From the NCBI GenBank assembly GCA_014529385.2, contig CM043942.1, positions 6,569,001 to 6,633,000 on the forward strand: 64,000 bases of DNA. Reading direction: 5' to 3'. Below are positions 1 to 11,000 of this stretch, in pieces. A model generated the notes under the pieces. The model was not told where the DNA came from. It saw nothing but the letters and a program-made list of their open reading frames with translations, and searched no databases. The position numbers and the translations under genes were made by a program. The DNA comes from Adiantum capillus-veneris (lineage: Eukaryota > Streptophyta > Polypodiopsida > Polypodiales > Pteridaceae). Each line of letters begins with the position of its first letter. Position 1 is the first letter of the stretch.

Positions 1-218
1 ATGAAGCGTGATCCAACGGATTTCTCCCAAGCTATAATACATTGGCGTTGTAGAAAATCTTCATTCACTTGGGAATCAATTGAAGCATCATATAGCAATT
101 GTAATGCATCCCATCTCCCAAACCACTTATTCATGTCTTGCATCCATCCCGTGCTCAAGATATTTCTTTTATGCGTCTTTTGAACTTTTTTGCTTGCTTC
201 CTATGCAATTGTAGGAAG

Positions 219-1644
219 TCAATGTGAGGGGTTTTGACGCATCTTTATCTTGTACTGCACAACCCTTTTCATGCCCATAACCTCAATTGGAAGAGATCTT
301 GACTCAAGAAGTAGGAGCATATATGGTGTTTGTGTTTTAACCTGGAGAAAGTTTGTAAAAAATTTCTTTTGGACATTCTCAAACTCTTTCCAAGTAGACT
401 TTGAGATGCTCCCGCCGCACACTTCTACTCCATAAAGAAGAACCCGTGTCACCAATTCATTAAAAAGGTACTTCTCAAGAACCCAACACTTGATGTTTCC
501 CGCATTATACATGTTCTCAAATGCATAATATGCTCTCTTTCCCACTTCCAAACGATGCATAGCACATTCATGCCACTTGTGATTGGATGGAACCTCAAGG
601 CCAAGGTACTTGAAGCTCTTAAAAACTTCAAGTGTCTCATTGTTGTAAACAATGCATGGATTCTCCTTATGGTTGGTTTTCACAAGCATAACATTTGTTT
701 TGGATTCATTCACAATCAGCCCACTAAGCAAGAAAAATTTCTCAAGGACTTCCATAAGCTTTTGTGCATCTTCTAAAGTGTGTGCTAGAAGCACTACATC
801 ATCTGCATAGAACAAAAGCATGATCACCGCATTGCAAATAGTGACCTCTTCAATGCCTTCTTCTTGCATAAAGTCAAGTACCATTTGTTTCAATTGATCA
901 ATACGCAGACCAAAGAGAGTTGGTGACAACGTGCATCCTTGTTTAACCCCAATAGTGCTTACAATTTTTTTCCAAATTCCTCTTCCCATGCACAATTGAC
1001 ACATCACCTTCTCATAGATTCAAGAAATTGCAATCATTTGCTCACTTGGCACTTGGAGTTCTTCCATCCTTCTCCAAAAATGGTTACGTAGAATTATATC
1101 AAAGTCTTTCCACAAAACAACAATACAATTGCTTGCCTTTCAACCAAATTTCCTCCATAAGAACACGAAGAGTGACAAGATGATCAATGGTGTTATGGAA
1201 TCGACAAAAACCCGCTTGTCCTTTTGCACGCTTGTCATTCTCTTCAATCCAATCACTCAATTTCATCTCCATTATGCATCCAAATAATTTTTCCTTAAGA
1301 GACCCAATCATTATAGTCCGGTAGTTGTTTACATTCTTTACATCCTCTCCTTTATGCAAAGGATTAACCTAATTAGTACTCCAATCATAAGGGATACCAT
1401 GTTGAAGTGCAAGGTTGAAAATATTATACATCCACTCATGGGTAAAATATCCTATCCATTTGATCATCTCCGGCTTGATACCTTGAAGATCTCCCGCTTT
1501 GCGAGTGGCCAACTTTTCAAGCCCACCGCATACATCCTCATTAGTATACAAAAGAGGGCATGCATGTGAGTGAACCATAAAATGATATTTCTCTAGCATT
1601 TGGTTATTCATATAATTTCCTACAATGTGTGTATATATCCACAA
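219..1644 (-). pseudogene. LINE ORF2 reverse transcriptase relic
   Basis: The RT is split into three pieces. 1644-1369 holds the N-terminal block KAGDLQGIKPEMIKW. 1359-1099 holds NYRTIMIGS and QAGFCRFHNTIDHL, the fingers and region-2 blocks. 1007-219 holds GVKQGCTLSPTLFGL, then FYADDVVLLA with the catalytic Asp pair, then the thumb region with FKYLGLEV. The order and spacing fit a non-LTR RT. Frameshifts and stops between the pieces make it inactive. It continues the endonuclease upstream. Confidence 0.85.
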
Positions 1645-1864
1645 GACTCAAGTTACCAAAATTATCAACCCACTTGCCCCTCAAGTTTCTCCAAAATCTT
1701 CTACATGCACGTGCCTTTTCTTAGACTTGAGAAAGTTGTTGCTTTAATTCCCATTTTATTCTCTTCTTTTGAATCAATGCCTTGTATGTATGCAAATGAC
1801 TTTGATAGTGGTCTTTGTCCATAATTGCATCAAGATTTATCAAGGACTTTCGAGCATCTTGACA

Positions 1865-2875
1865 TTATTTATCAAACCACATTTTGCGCGATCTATCTTT
1901 GTTGATATCATGGAGATGATTTATGGAAAAGCATTCTTTAGCACAAGAGCAAATAACTTTCTTGAAATCTTTCCATTTAGTTTTTAATGGTGCGTCATAC
2001 TGCTCAACCATTTCAATGTACATTGGTGCCCGTTTGAAATCCATACATAGTGATAAATTCTCTTCCCTTTGGCTAAGATTATCATGCTTAGTTGCTTCTC
2101 CACATGCAAGGTCAATACATAAGGTCCAATGGTCTGATTCCGGGGTCCATTGGCCAAACATAAAACTCTTTATGCGATACATGATGGCTTCGCAGAGTAG
2201 CATATAGTCAATCATACTATCCCCATTATGTTTTCTACATGTAAATCCATTGGTTCCACTCCACAAAGATACACCATTGGAAATGAGAATGTTCATGCTA
2301 TTACACATGTGTAAAATTATCTTTCCATAGTGATGCGGCTCTTTCTCATCCATTGAAGTATAATCATACAAGTGACTTTCCTCCAACTCCCTTGAAATAT
2401 ATGGCATATCAAATTATTGAGTATCATGTTGCAATGTTTTTGTGCAGGCATTCATATCCCCAGATACAATAACACCACTTTCACCTTTCAAATAAGAAAT
2501 GTCCTCTTCTAAATCAAAAAATGCCTAATGTCTATCCATGCAAGTATAAAAGGGAGAATCATGATGAGGAATGTAGCAACCGGCTACAAAAATGGGTGCT
2601 CTTTTTGGTTTCATAATTTTGAGCCATACATAATGTTTGTACTTGTCATCTTTCATAATTGATACAAAATCTTCCAATCCTTTCTTAACCATACATTCTA
2701 CCCCTCCTTTCTCTCTTTGCTGTTTGAGATTCTTTGACCACATCAATGAATATACATTGTAATCCTCCAAGCCGTTAATCCTTTGTATATCATGCTCCCA
2801 AGTTTCAACAAGTACAACATCGGCTTTGCTTGTTAGTTCATCAATGCCAACCCCCCGCATTCCATGGGTATCCAT
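1865..2875 (-). pseudogene. LINE ORF2 endonuclease relic
   Basis: Two pieces, 2875-2525 and 2407-1865, together resemble an L1 apurinic/apyrimidinic-like endonuclease, which nicks target DNA to prime reverse transcription. The first piece has DVVLVETW (the family usually shows an E-T-W or E-T-K element here) and PIFVAGCYIPHH. The second has SMIDYMLL followed by SDHWTL, matching the family's S-x-I-D-Y and S-D-H-x-P-L blocks with Pro changed to Thr. A gap with stops lies between them. The enzyme is broken. Confidence 0.75.
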
Positions 2876-3079
2876 TGCAATTCCATAAGCATATTTTCAA
2901 TTGTAACTCGACCTCATAGGTCACGCATCTTTATTTGCTCAAGGGACTTACCTCCTCCTTGAGTACATTTTCTTGGTGAGAGATCTCCTTGTTTTTCTTA
3001 TTCATTTCCTTGTATGCCTTGCGACGCATATCTTGCTGCTTAATAGTGTGATCCTCACATACAAAACATTTTGTTTCCC

Positions 3080-3880
3080 TCAAATAGATCCAATGATTAT
3101 CAAGGATAATCTTTCATTTGGTCTCATCCGGCATGGTGCATACAATTGGCCATCTCCCGAGCAAGGAGCTCCTTGCTTACCCACTCTATGTGCTCCATAG
3201 ACCATAACTCCGGACATGCCAAAGTGGGTTTTAAAGAAATCTTTGATAACAATGGAAAGAGAAGGAGGAGTCTCTAACTTCTCTTCAGGAATTCCAAAAA
3301 TAACAATGTTCTTGAAACATTGCTTCCGTTCCTTCAACTCCTCCACATCCACATTCTCAACATTCTTTGTTTGAGCCATAGTTTGCATGAGTGAGGAATT
3401 AGGAACCACATTGTTACCACATACATCAGTCTAAGACTTCTTTGTGCATAAATTTTTCATGCCGCATACATCCCGGCTCATGGTGTCAAGTTTCTCCTCT
3501 TTCAATACATGGTCATGCTCTACTTTGCTCATGCGCTCCTTCAAAGCATTCAAGTCCACAAGAGAGTGTTTACATTCATTGACTTCCTCTTCAATTTGCA
3601 TCAAACGTGTTGTTTGTATCTCAAGTGTCCTCTTGAGATTCTCATTCTCAATCACAAGTACCCTTAGCATGCCATTCTCCATTTCAAGTGCCCATAAGTC
3701 TTTGCCTTCTTTGTTTACAGTCTCTTGCAACGATATCAAGTATACCATGATCATGGTTTCCAATGTTGTTGGTTGAGTGGTTGTGTTGCTATCTCAATTC
3801 ATAGGAGATTTGGGATCATTTTCCACAATGGTTGTGGACCTTGTTGAAGAAGAAGAACCCGTGCAAGTGCCGAAAGACAT
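3080..3880 (-). pseudogene. LINE ORF1 relic, coiled coil plus RRM-like domain
   Basis: The likely start is the ATG at 3880-3878, opening with MSFGTCTGSSSS. One frame runs through with in-frame stops, one of them just before position 3431. The first part is rich in heptad-like Leu/Glu/Lys stretches, which suggests a coiled coil. The second part contains NIVIFGIPEEK, then an acidic/aromatic spacer (IKDFFKTHFG) and AHRVGK, the pattern of the RRM-like core of L1 ORF1 proteins. Such proteins are nucleic-acid chaperones that bind LINE RNA. It ends in a basic tail after further stops. The RRM reading is by motif shape only; a structure-based search would settle it. Confidence 0.6.
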
Positions 3881-4103
3881 TGTATGTAAAATAAGAGATA
3901 AAAGTCAACTTTCCTGAACCTATTCATTTTCAAAATGCTTCTACAGAAATACCTTCCATAACTCTTTTTTTTTTTTCTTTACATCAATGCATAGAGGGTG
4001 TTGTTATTTTTGATTGAGGCTATAGATCACCCAAATCAAAGTTTGGATGAAGAAGTTAGGATCAAAAGAGTGAATTGCTACTTATTAGGTCAAAAAATGG
4101 ATG

Positions 4104-4147
<44 letters not shown>

Positions 4148-4235
4148 AAAAAAAATAACTTTGTTCAAACCCAAGTTGTCGAATAAATCTTTTGGGATTA
4201 TTCTTATAGGGTTAAAAAAAACCTTCTTCTTCTTT

Positions 4236-4267
<32 letters not shown>

Positions 4268-4335
4268 CCATACATATTAAATTGTTGAAGATTTATTATG
4301 TAACTTTAACATCTCTTTAGATTGTTCTCATATCC
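3881..4335. other. Intergenic spacer with GA and CT microsatellites
   Basis: No gene seen. The stretch holds a perfect GA run at 4107-4143 and a CT-rich run near 4234-4267. The GA run is read as a spurious Arg-Glu repeat in one frame. Confidence 0.8.
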
Positions 4336-4339
4336 TTAA

Positions 4340-5272
4340 CACTAGACTTGAATGAGCCACAAAATTGGCTGAAGCCACAAAAATGGTTCACATCAGGATT
4401 CTAGTAAATGAAACATAACTTTTGCATATGACATCAAAATTTCATGAAACTTCCTAATTATGGGTTCAAGATATGAAAAAGGTTTCTAAATACACTATTT
4501 ACATAAAAATATCAAAAATAAAAAAATTACTTTTCAAATATTAGTAAATTTTACGTAAAACTACACTTCAACACTTAACTTGGAGAAGTAAAAAATGTTG
4601 GTTGTCTTTGTATATGGGTTAAAAAATCTTGGTACATCTATCACATACCTATTCAAGGGTTTTTCAAAGAAGTATGGGTCTGCTTAACAATGATTTGATT
4701 TACTTTAAAGCAAATGCCCCCTGCCAAAAGGGTCCCCTCCTTGCCGTCATTGCCCTGAAACAAAGGATCACTACAGTAAGGATTGCCCTAAAATTTGTGC
4801 ATCCATGGCTTCGAACCCAAGTCAAAGCCAGAATGAGTTTGCCTTTCCCAAGCTCAATAGCAGTTAGCACCGTTTCTCAGCCGCCCCCTTCTACCCACGT
4901 GGTTACCCCTCAAAATAAGCCGCTGCAGTTGGCAGAGGAGCCATTGGGCGTCCTCATCCGGGCCCAGAGAGCCGCTCTTGGTCTCAGCATTCCAGCAAGT
5001 TCAACTCCCCCACACATTCTCACACCAGTGGATACCCTGCCTGAAAATATAATTTCTTTTTTCATCTGCACAAATTACTTGTAGAAGATGGCAATGGAAA
5101 GACACATTTAGACCTTCAATTAGCTCTGTACTATTTTTTATTAGCTCATATTGAGTGTTGGTCATAATTCCCTGAAGCCATTTTCTATTTAGATAACTAA
5201 CATAGTGTTGAGAATTTTTTTATAAAAGTCTCAAAAAGCCACAAAAGTGGCGGATTTTTTACACGACTAGTG
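4340..5272. mobile_element. Non-autonomous inverted-repeat transposon, family M1, copy A
   Basis: The ends read TTAACACTAG at 4336-4345 and CTAGTGTTAA at 5267-5276, exact reverse complements. Just inside, both ends carry GCCAC-AAA-TGG type short palindromic blocks (for example GCCACAAAAGTGGC near 5239-5252). The same ends and subterminal blocks occur at 29682-30297, so this is a repeated family. No transposase is visible. The target duplication is TTAA or only TA, which cannot be told apart because TTAA is itself palindromic. An internal stretch carries a captured zinc-knuckle fragment. Confidence 0.7.
4711..4870 (+). pseudogene. Zinc-knuckle (CCHC) fragment inside transposon M1-A
   Basis: One frame reads PPCRHCPETKDHYSKDCPKI, a C-x2-C-x5-H-x4-C knuckle, followed by a Ser/Gln/Asn-rich stretch and a stop at about 4868. 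Knuckles of this type occur in retrotransposon gag proteins and in some plant RNA-binding proteins. The spacing has one residue more than the usual x4 between Cys and His. The open frame is short, and nothing else of a gag gene is seen, so it is probably a captured or nested fragment. Confidence 0.45.
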
Positions 5273-5343
5273 TTAAACATTTTGTTCTCTCTTTCTCTCT
5301 CCCCACTTCTCCTTCCCACAGCATTTGTTGTGTGTTAAAAATT

Positions 5344-5346
<3 letters not shown>

Positions 5347-5390
<44 letters not shown>
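5347..5390. repeat. CT dinucleotide microsatellite
   Basis: A perfect run of CT over about 44 bases. Confidence 0.95.
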
Positions 5391-5393
<3 letters not shown>

Positions 5394-5729
5394 TTTTGAT
5401 AGGCACATTTGCGTGTCAAACTTTAGGGAATTTTTAGATTTAAAAAAAAGCATGGCCCACAATCTAACTCTTATGAGTAAAAAAGAGAAAATAACCCAAA
5501 ACTGGTAAAAGGTCCGTCAACTAGGAAATCTCTCCCTCCATTTGGGCTGCCAATGTGAGGGTTGGTTTTTGTCAGGGGCATTTTATTCAGTTTCTACAGG
5601 TCAAAATATTAACTACCCTGTTGAAAATACTATATAACTCCAAGAAAACCATAATATCTTGGAAATTTGAAGGACTTGAAGGGTGCCCTTGGTGAGATGG
5701 AGACCTATGAGCTCGATGGTAAAAGCAAT

Positions 5730-5751
5730 CTCTCTCTCTCTCTCTCTCTTT

Positions 5752-5785
<34 letters not shown>
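5730..5785. repeat. Compound CT then TG microsatellite
   Basis: A CT-rich run with one break passes directly into a TG run. Confidence 0.95.
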
Positions 5786-5786
<1 letters not shown>

Positions 5787-6910
5787 TCTGTGCCAATAAT
5801 GTGGATAATGATCCCTTCATTTGCATGCATTTTCTCAAAGCGAGACATCCCCAAGTCGAGGCCACATGAGCTTATTTCTTTTTTCTGATCTCTTTAAAGA
5901 AATACAAACTTCTATAAATTTTAAAAAATATTAATATTGATCTCGAAAAAACCCTTGAAACGATAAAATCAAATACACTTAGAAGATTTTTTTCTTAAAT
6001 AACAAATAATAAAATCTCCACTAAATTTCACCACTTGCATTTAATTTGGTACATTTAGTCTATGTAGAATAGAAAGTCAAAAAACTTTCTACTACTAAGA
6101 AAAAAGAGAGTCTTTTGACTTTACATTCTGAAAAAGATTGTCATTTCTCACAATCTTACACTTCACTTTTGCATTTTTAATCTTACCTTTTCTTTTTCCG
6201 TTTTAGATTATAAGGAGCTTTTTTGAAGTGAACCAATGAGTGACACGTGGAGGCCCTCTCCTTCCTTGAAAATTTTAAGCTCCATCATATATAGTATAGA
6301 TTTTGAAGCATATCAACGATTTAGCTCCATTTTCCACAAGTATAGGGAACATATTATTGGTTCATCAACTAGAATCCTAAAAAAGGACTGAGATTTTGAG
6401 ACTTAAGAGTGATCGAGACAAAGATTAAACTTGTGAAGAACATCCTACCAATAAAAAAATTGATAAGGAAGAAGGTGATAGTGGAACCAAAGATTTAGCT
6501 TACTGCTTCGTAAGTGCAGATAGGTCATTCCATAATGCTTAACACATCAATGTAGTCTTGTGACCCAATTGATGCAACTCAAAGTGACATTTTGTATGGT
6601 AGTGCTCAAAATACTATGTTGCATCATCTATTGCGGCAATGTGTTAAAAGATGAGATTGGTAGCAATGAGCTGAAAAAAGTGAGTCGGCACGCCACAATA
6701 CTAGTTTGGTTGACGTGCGATGTCCCATTGAAAGAATCGGTGAATTTTAACTCATTTTTTACAAGCTTCCTATTTGTAATGTTGTCTCTTACCTTCCACT
6801 TATTATAGGTATGTATCTTACATGTGTAGGGCCAACAATATTTGGGATACTTTTAACAACTTGAGAGGCAAGGTTTCTCTCCAAACGAGACTACTAATGC
6901 ATGCATTTTT

Positions 6911-7640
6911 TTTTTTGGCAAAACTCACAATTGTGAGTGATTGTATTAGAAAGAGAACAGAAAATTACAAATCAATCTCAAGCCCTGGTTGAGCCTTGAG
7001 AGGTGGATATTACATCAGACTTTACAACCATAAAGGCTTTGATCGAATGGCTTGTGCTGCCCAAATCCAATCATCCGAGTCATGACTTTTACTTATCGTA
7101 TATATCAATTCTTTGCTTTCTTGAATAATTACTGAGAAACTACAGAAACTTCATTATTGAAGACACCGCAGTTCCTGACCTTTCAGATATTGTAGAAGAA
7201 GCAAAATCTAATAATTTGGGTACAGATAAGAAGGGCAGGACTCCAAAAGCGTTTTCCTCCAAGAGAAAGATCCTTCTTGAAGAAACCAATCTTCCACGTT
7301 CTTTGAATCCATTTGCACACCTTCCTTGCCAAACCTCTTATGGTTGGACATTCCATAAAAAGGTGTGACAGGTCTTCACTAGCCCCCGGCAGCTAGAGCA
7401 TCTATCGGATCCTATACCTCGTGCCTGAATCTTGACGCCCGTCGGCAGGGCTCACCAAAGCACCTTGCATAAAAACACCTTTATGAAGTGGGGCCACTGT
7501 GGCTTCCAAATGTTTAAGGAGACCTCAGTCCACCGAGCTTCTGTCCACTTATTGTTTAAGGGGGTAAACCAGTCGTCCTTGTGCATGAGCTCCTAATATA
7601 TGATCTTGGTTTGGGGTTTGAAAAAAGAACTATCTTTGGG
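6911..7640 (-). mobile_element. 5'-truncated LINE 3' end (zf-RVT family)
   Basis: On the minus strand this encodes the C-terminal part of a plant LINE ORF2: the zf-RVT-like zinc domain with a block like ALPTGVK, a Cys/His-rich stretch with LSHLF, and a KICKWIQRTWKIGF-like block. It shares these with the copies at 15454-16925 and 21572-22850. The 3' end carries the perfect hairpin ACTCACAATTGTGAGT (6923-6938) and then an A-tail, read as T on the plus strand (6906-6916). Frames are broken. The 5' truncation point is approximate, and I could not find a convincing target duplication. Confidence 0.75.
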
Positions 7641-7854
7641 CATACATTTTAAATTCATGTGATCAAATACACGAAACTAGCATGAAAAGGTATATTTTTT
7701 ATGAGATTGATGGTGAGGGGCCATTGGAAAATCTAATGTGCTTGTTCTAGAGGAAGTAGCCTAAAATACATGTACGTAGCATGTGGATTCAACAAAATTG
7801 TATTTTTAATTCCAGAAATTGTCACATATTTTTATTGAAAAAGATGTATGATTT

Positions 7855-8040
7855 TTTATTCTATTTTTCAAAACTCACAATAATGAGTTTAATATATTTT
7901 AGCATAACAAAAAGAATTACATCATAAGCCATGGTCAACACGAACCATGGCATCCTAGTTGGTGACATCAACTAGCAATCAATAGCTCTCAGGGTTTTAT
8001 AGGGACTCCCCCCCCCCCCCACACAACCCATTACAGATAG
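7855..8040 (-). mobile_element. LINE tail fragment
   Basis: A minus-strand LINE 3' tail marked by the hairpin variant ACTCACAATAATGAGT at 7873-7888, followed on the minus strand by an A-rich tail. No coding part is recognisable. A C-run lies at its inner edge near 8009-8020. The inner boundary is uncertain. Confidence 0.55.
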
Positions 8041-8102
8041 ACTATACATACAAAAAGACTAAGTTCATTGCCTTATATAGGGCATCAACCAAGCCATAAC
8101 AA

Positions 8103-8716
8103 GATGTCATGAACTCATTAGGCTTTGGGACTCAGATGTGTTGGCCGATGAGCACACCTAGTGCGGGTAGCCAATTGGATCTCCTATTCAGCAAGAGAAT
8201 TCTAGGAGCATTTGAGGTCAAAAGATCCATCAAACAAGGATGCCCTCTTGACCCTCTAATGTTTGCCATTGGATTCCATCCGCTAGTAACAATGCTCGAG
8301 GATAGTGTTGTGAGAGGGGAGATTCAAGGGTTGTCTTTGCCTAACAATAACAAGTTGCTAGCTAAGCTGTTTGTGGATGACCCTTTGCTCTTCCTCACGC
8401 TCTTAGAAAGGGTAATGTATGTCATAGCATCAGGTTCAAAGTGCAGTATAAAACATCAAGATTGATCTCTCTCTAGTAAAGCCACTCATTCAATCGTGCA
8501 ATGTGGTCCGGAGAGATAGTATCAAAAAGGAAGATAGTCCACTACCTTGGAGCCCCGTTGAAGGGTAGATGTGACACACAAGCAAAAATTCAGTTGGGTC
8601 ATGGACAAGAAAAGAAGCAAGAATGCATAAAGAGGAGTATGTACTTCTTCCCTTCTCGAGCTAAGTGAAAGTGATCAGCTCATTAATGCTCCCATAAATA
8701 GCTTTCAATGGTCCGC
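8103..8716 (+). pseudogene. LINE ORF2 reverse transcriptase fragment (first half of a split LINE)
   Basis: The open part at 8109-8465 shows SIKQGCPLDPLMFAIG and a catalytic-region block KLFVDDPLLFL, where the usual Y/F-A-D-D is changed to V-D-D. It then continues with SGSKCSIK through frame breaks. It is collinear with the minus-strand LINE RT near 23150-23500. At 8713-8717 the LINE sequence stops, and its continuation is found at 15454, so this is the upstream half of one LINE split by the element 8718-15453. Confidence 0.8.
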
Positions 8717-9418
8717 TATCGTGCAGCTCCGCTCCCATGCTAAGAAAGATACCAAAAAGATGCACTTTGAGCTTATTTGAAGCTTACCTGATTAATGATT
8801 AGTGTTCAGGGCTTGGTAACAAGATATTTTTACGATTAATGTATGCCAGATGTGGCTTTAAAGGGCCAACAGATGCCTTAATGATGCTAAAAAGGATTAT
8901 GCTTGAAGTAAGCACAGATGAGAGATTATAATCTAGAGATGTAGTCTTGAAGTGCTCTACCGACCTATATTTACGGCTCGTTGTTTGGAGCTACAGTAAA
9001 GAATTTATGGCAGTTTGAAGTCGAGATGTTTGCAAATCCGTACCGGATTGTACAACTGTTGATGAAGGGTCAAAGTTGAAATGAATGCATGGGGATGAAG
9101 TGCTCAATTTGTGGAGCACGTCTATCTTTTCAGATCACCAATCAGAGTCCTAGTTGCCAAGATATTGCAGGTTAAAGATTCACTGGGGCCCAGTTTCGTA
9201 CCAGTTTGGTCGCCTCGATCGGTGTGCCATCTAGGAGCTTTGAGCTTCATCCAAGTTTTGGAATGCGGGAGCAATAAGTGCTTGAGGAGTATCATGTCCG
9301 GGATGTCATCTCATGTAGTGCTTGGCTAGTAGTAGTCGTGATTCGCAGTGCGTGGCTAGCAAGAATAAAACTCTGACACTCTTTAGACTAATGTGATGCA
9401 CTTAAGAGAGCACAATAA

Positions 9419-9810
9419 GTGCTTATGTGGATTCTTTTAAAGGTCATCTCCTGCAGTACGGCACTGTTCAAGACCTTGATACGGGCAAAAAACCTCATGA
9501 TGAGATTGCTCGATAGGGGCTACTGGAAATATGTTGTGCTTAGAAGGGTCTTGGTGTTGGAGGTTGTGATGAGCAATGCTTTGGTCGATATTCATGTTAA
9601 ATGCGATGCCTTTACAAAATTATGTTAAGGTCTTAACGAGCTTTGTGTGCCAAATGCCCTGCAATGTGGTGCCTTGGCTGATATGTATACAAAATGTGGT
9701 GACGTACACGCAGTGCCTAGCATTGGCTTGGCTGGCATGCATACCAAATGTGATGCCTTCTTTTTGTGGAGCAAAGCCTTAGTAGATATGCATGTCAAAT
9801 GTGGTGCCCA
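9419..9810 (+). pseudogene. Degenerate PPR-like sequence, repeat copy 1
   Basis: Short frames give ALVDIHVKCDAF, ALADMYTKCGDV, GMHTKCDAF and LVDMHVKCGAH, echoing the LVDMYAKCG signature of plant P-L-S type PPR proteins (organellar RNA-binding proteins). A neighbouring frame gives HDEIAR-stop-GLLE, a block also seen in such proteins. The four signatures lie about 91, 57 and 48 bases apart rather than about 105 (one 35-residue repeat), so the array is compressed and non-functional. The upstream part near 8760-8930 gives LFLRLMYA-CGF, probably of the same origin. Confidence 0.55.
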
Positions 9811-10201
9811 CTATGAAGCATAGGCCGCCCAAAGCAAGAGAAGACAATGGCCGCCCAAATGTATTTGGAGGAGGGCCGCCCAAGGGAAGTGTTTGACCGC
9901 CCATTGAAGAAAATAAAGCCTATTGTGTGTGAGGGGGGGGGGAGGGGGGAACCAAAGCATGGCAATAGTAGGCAACATAGACAGCGAGAATGAGATCACA
10001 GGGGATAGAAAATTGTTCGCGCCGAGAGCCATGAGCCTCATATGGTGATGGCCATGAAGTGAAAACCAAAGGGGACAGAAGGACGCTCCGATTTGGGGCC
10101 AGTTGCGCTAGTTATGGAGCAGGTTGGAAGTCCACCTTGCCACATTATCACACTTGTTTCGACATAGTTACGGCGGCACCATTGCTAATCAAAGAGGGGA
10201 T

Positions 10202-10212
10202 GTATATATATA
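10202..10212 (+). promoter_or_regulatory. TATA-like element in the 5' direct repeat
   Basis: The string TGTATATATATAG is conserved at the matching place in the second repeat (14358-14368). Its place upstream of a CT-rich leader suggests a core promoter. This is inference from position and sequence only. Confidence 0.35.
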
Positions 10213-10361
10213 GCAAGTGGGGGGTAACGATCAAAGAAGAAAAGGGGGATTTTTCATGAACCTGGTGAGGGAGGAAGAACATAGCGTGGAGGGATAAGAA
10301 AAATGGTGAGCTCTCTCTCTCGTCTTGGTGAGCAAAGGAAAGGTCAATCTCTCTCGCTCTC

Positions 10362-10680
10362 GACCTTGGTGAAGCGAGGAAGGCGGAGAAGAAGAAGCTG
10401 GAGAGTTCTATTGCTCTTTCTCTCTCTTTGTCAGCATAAGAGGTCAGCAAGGTTTAACTCTCACTCCAATAAAAAGATTTATCCTTCTCTTGACTTGGTG
10501 AAGTGAGGAAGGTGGAGAAGAAGAAGACCTTGGTGAAGCGAGAAAGGCGGAGAAGAAGAAGCTCGAGAGTTCTCTCTCTCTCTTTCTCTCTTTTTGTCGG
10601 CACAGAAAGTAAGCAAGGTTTAACTCTCACTCCAATACAGAGATTTATCTCTCTCTCGACCTTGGTGAAGCGAGGAAGTA
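10362..10680. repeat. CT-rich subrepeats of about 130-160 bp
   Basis: A unit starting ACCTTGGTGAAGCGAGGAAG, followed by GGAGAAGAAGAAGCT, a CT run and the string GGTTTAACTCTCACTCC, begins near 10362 and again near 10492-10529; a third start lies near 10661. The matching array in the second direct repeat is at about 14518-14830. Confidence 0.75.
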
Positions 10681-11000
10681 CAAGAAAAAAGGAGTAGGAT
10701 GAACAAGATGAGGGGAGGTAAACCCATGAGGTTAAGCAAAAGAGGCATCAAGCAAAGAACTAGAATAAGAACTACGGAATCCTAAGCTATCGGCGAGTTT
10801 GGAAGATCCCTTAAGGACAATTGAAGGAGTAAAAGTCAGCATTTATGAAGGAAGTGAAGAACGAGAAAGACGACGGATTTTTGTAGCTATCTCTCAATCT
10901 TTCTCTCAATTAAGCATGAGGAGGACAACAAAGGCGATCAGAGAATGCTACAGAGAGGTAGTTTGCAGATCTCATGAGGGAAATTGAAGCAAGAAAACTA

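Larger units (their letters stand above)
1..3880 (-). mobile_element. L1-type LINE, copy 1, decayed and cut by the window edge
   Basis: Reading the minus strand from 3880 to 1 gives the order of a two-ORF LINE: a coiled-coil ORF1, then apurinic-type endonuclease pieces, then reverse transcriptase. The frame is broken by stops and shifts, so this is a relic. The 3' end lies left of the window. Its ORF1 resembles the animal L1 coiled-coil plus RRM type, unlike the DUF4283 ORF1 of the LINE at 21411-26686, so two LINE lineages are present. The call is firm from the motifs; the exact 5' end is not visible, and 3880 is the first plausible ORF1 ATG. Confidence 0.85.
5277..6910. other. AT-rich spacer, no gene recognised
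   Basis: It contains a perfect CT run at 5347-5390 and a compound CT/TG microsatellite at about 5730-5785. An 82-residue open frame at 6560-6808 has no recognisable domain and poor context, so I do not call it. The rest is AT-rich and featureless to my reading. Confidence 0.7.
8718..11000 (+). repeat. 5' long direct repeat (probable LTR)
   Basis: It matches 12887-15154 along its whole length, with scattered substitutions and small indels. In order it holds PPR-like sequence (about 8760-8930 and 9419-9810), a GC-richer block, a TATA-like string at 10202-10212 and CT-rich subrepeats. A promoter-like element well inside a long repeat, followed by a pyrimidine-rich leader, is consistent with an LTR of U3-R-U5 layout. 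Confidence 0.65.

Noticed and set aside
4340-5272. Assignment of M1 to the CACTA superfamily from its CACTAG ends
   Set aside because: The empty site deduced from copy B fits a TTAA or TA duplication, not 3 bp.
6560-6808. 82-residue open frame as a gene
   Set aside because: No domain, no homologous neighbour, hydrophobic tail from AT-rich sequence.
8705-8710. TCAATG at 8705 and 15165 as the target duplication of the PPR-bearing element
   Set aside because: LINE sequence does not resume after 15170. It resumes at 15454, where CCGCT gives a better duplication.
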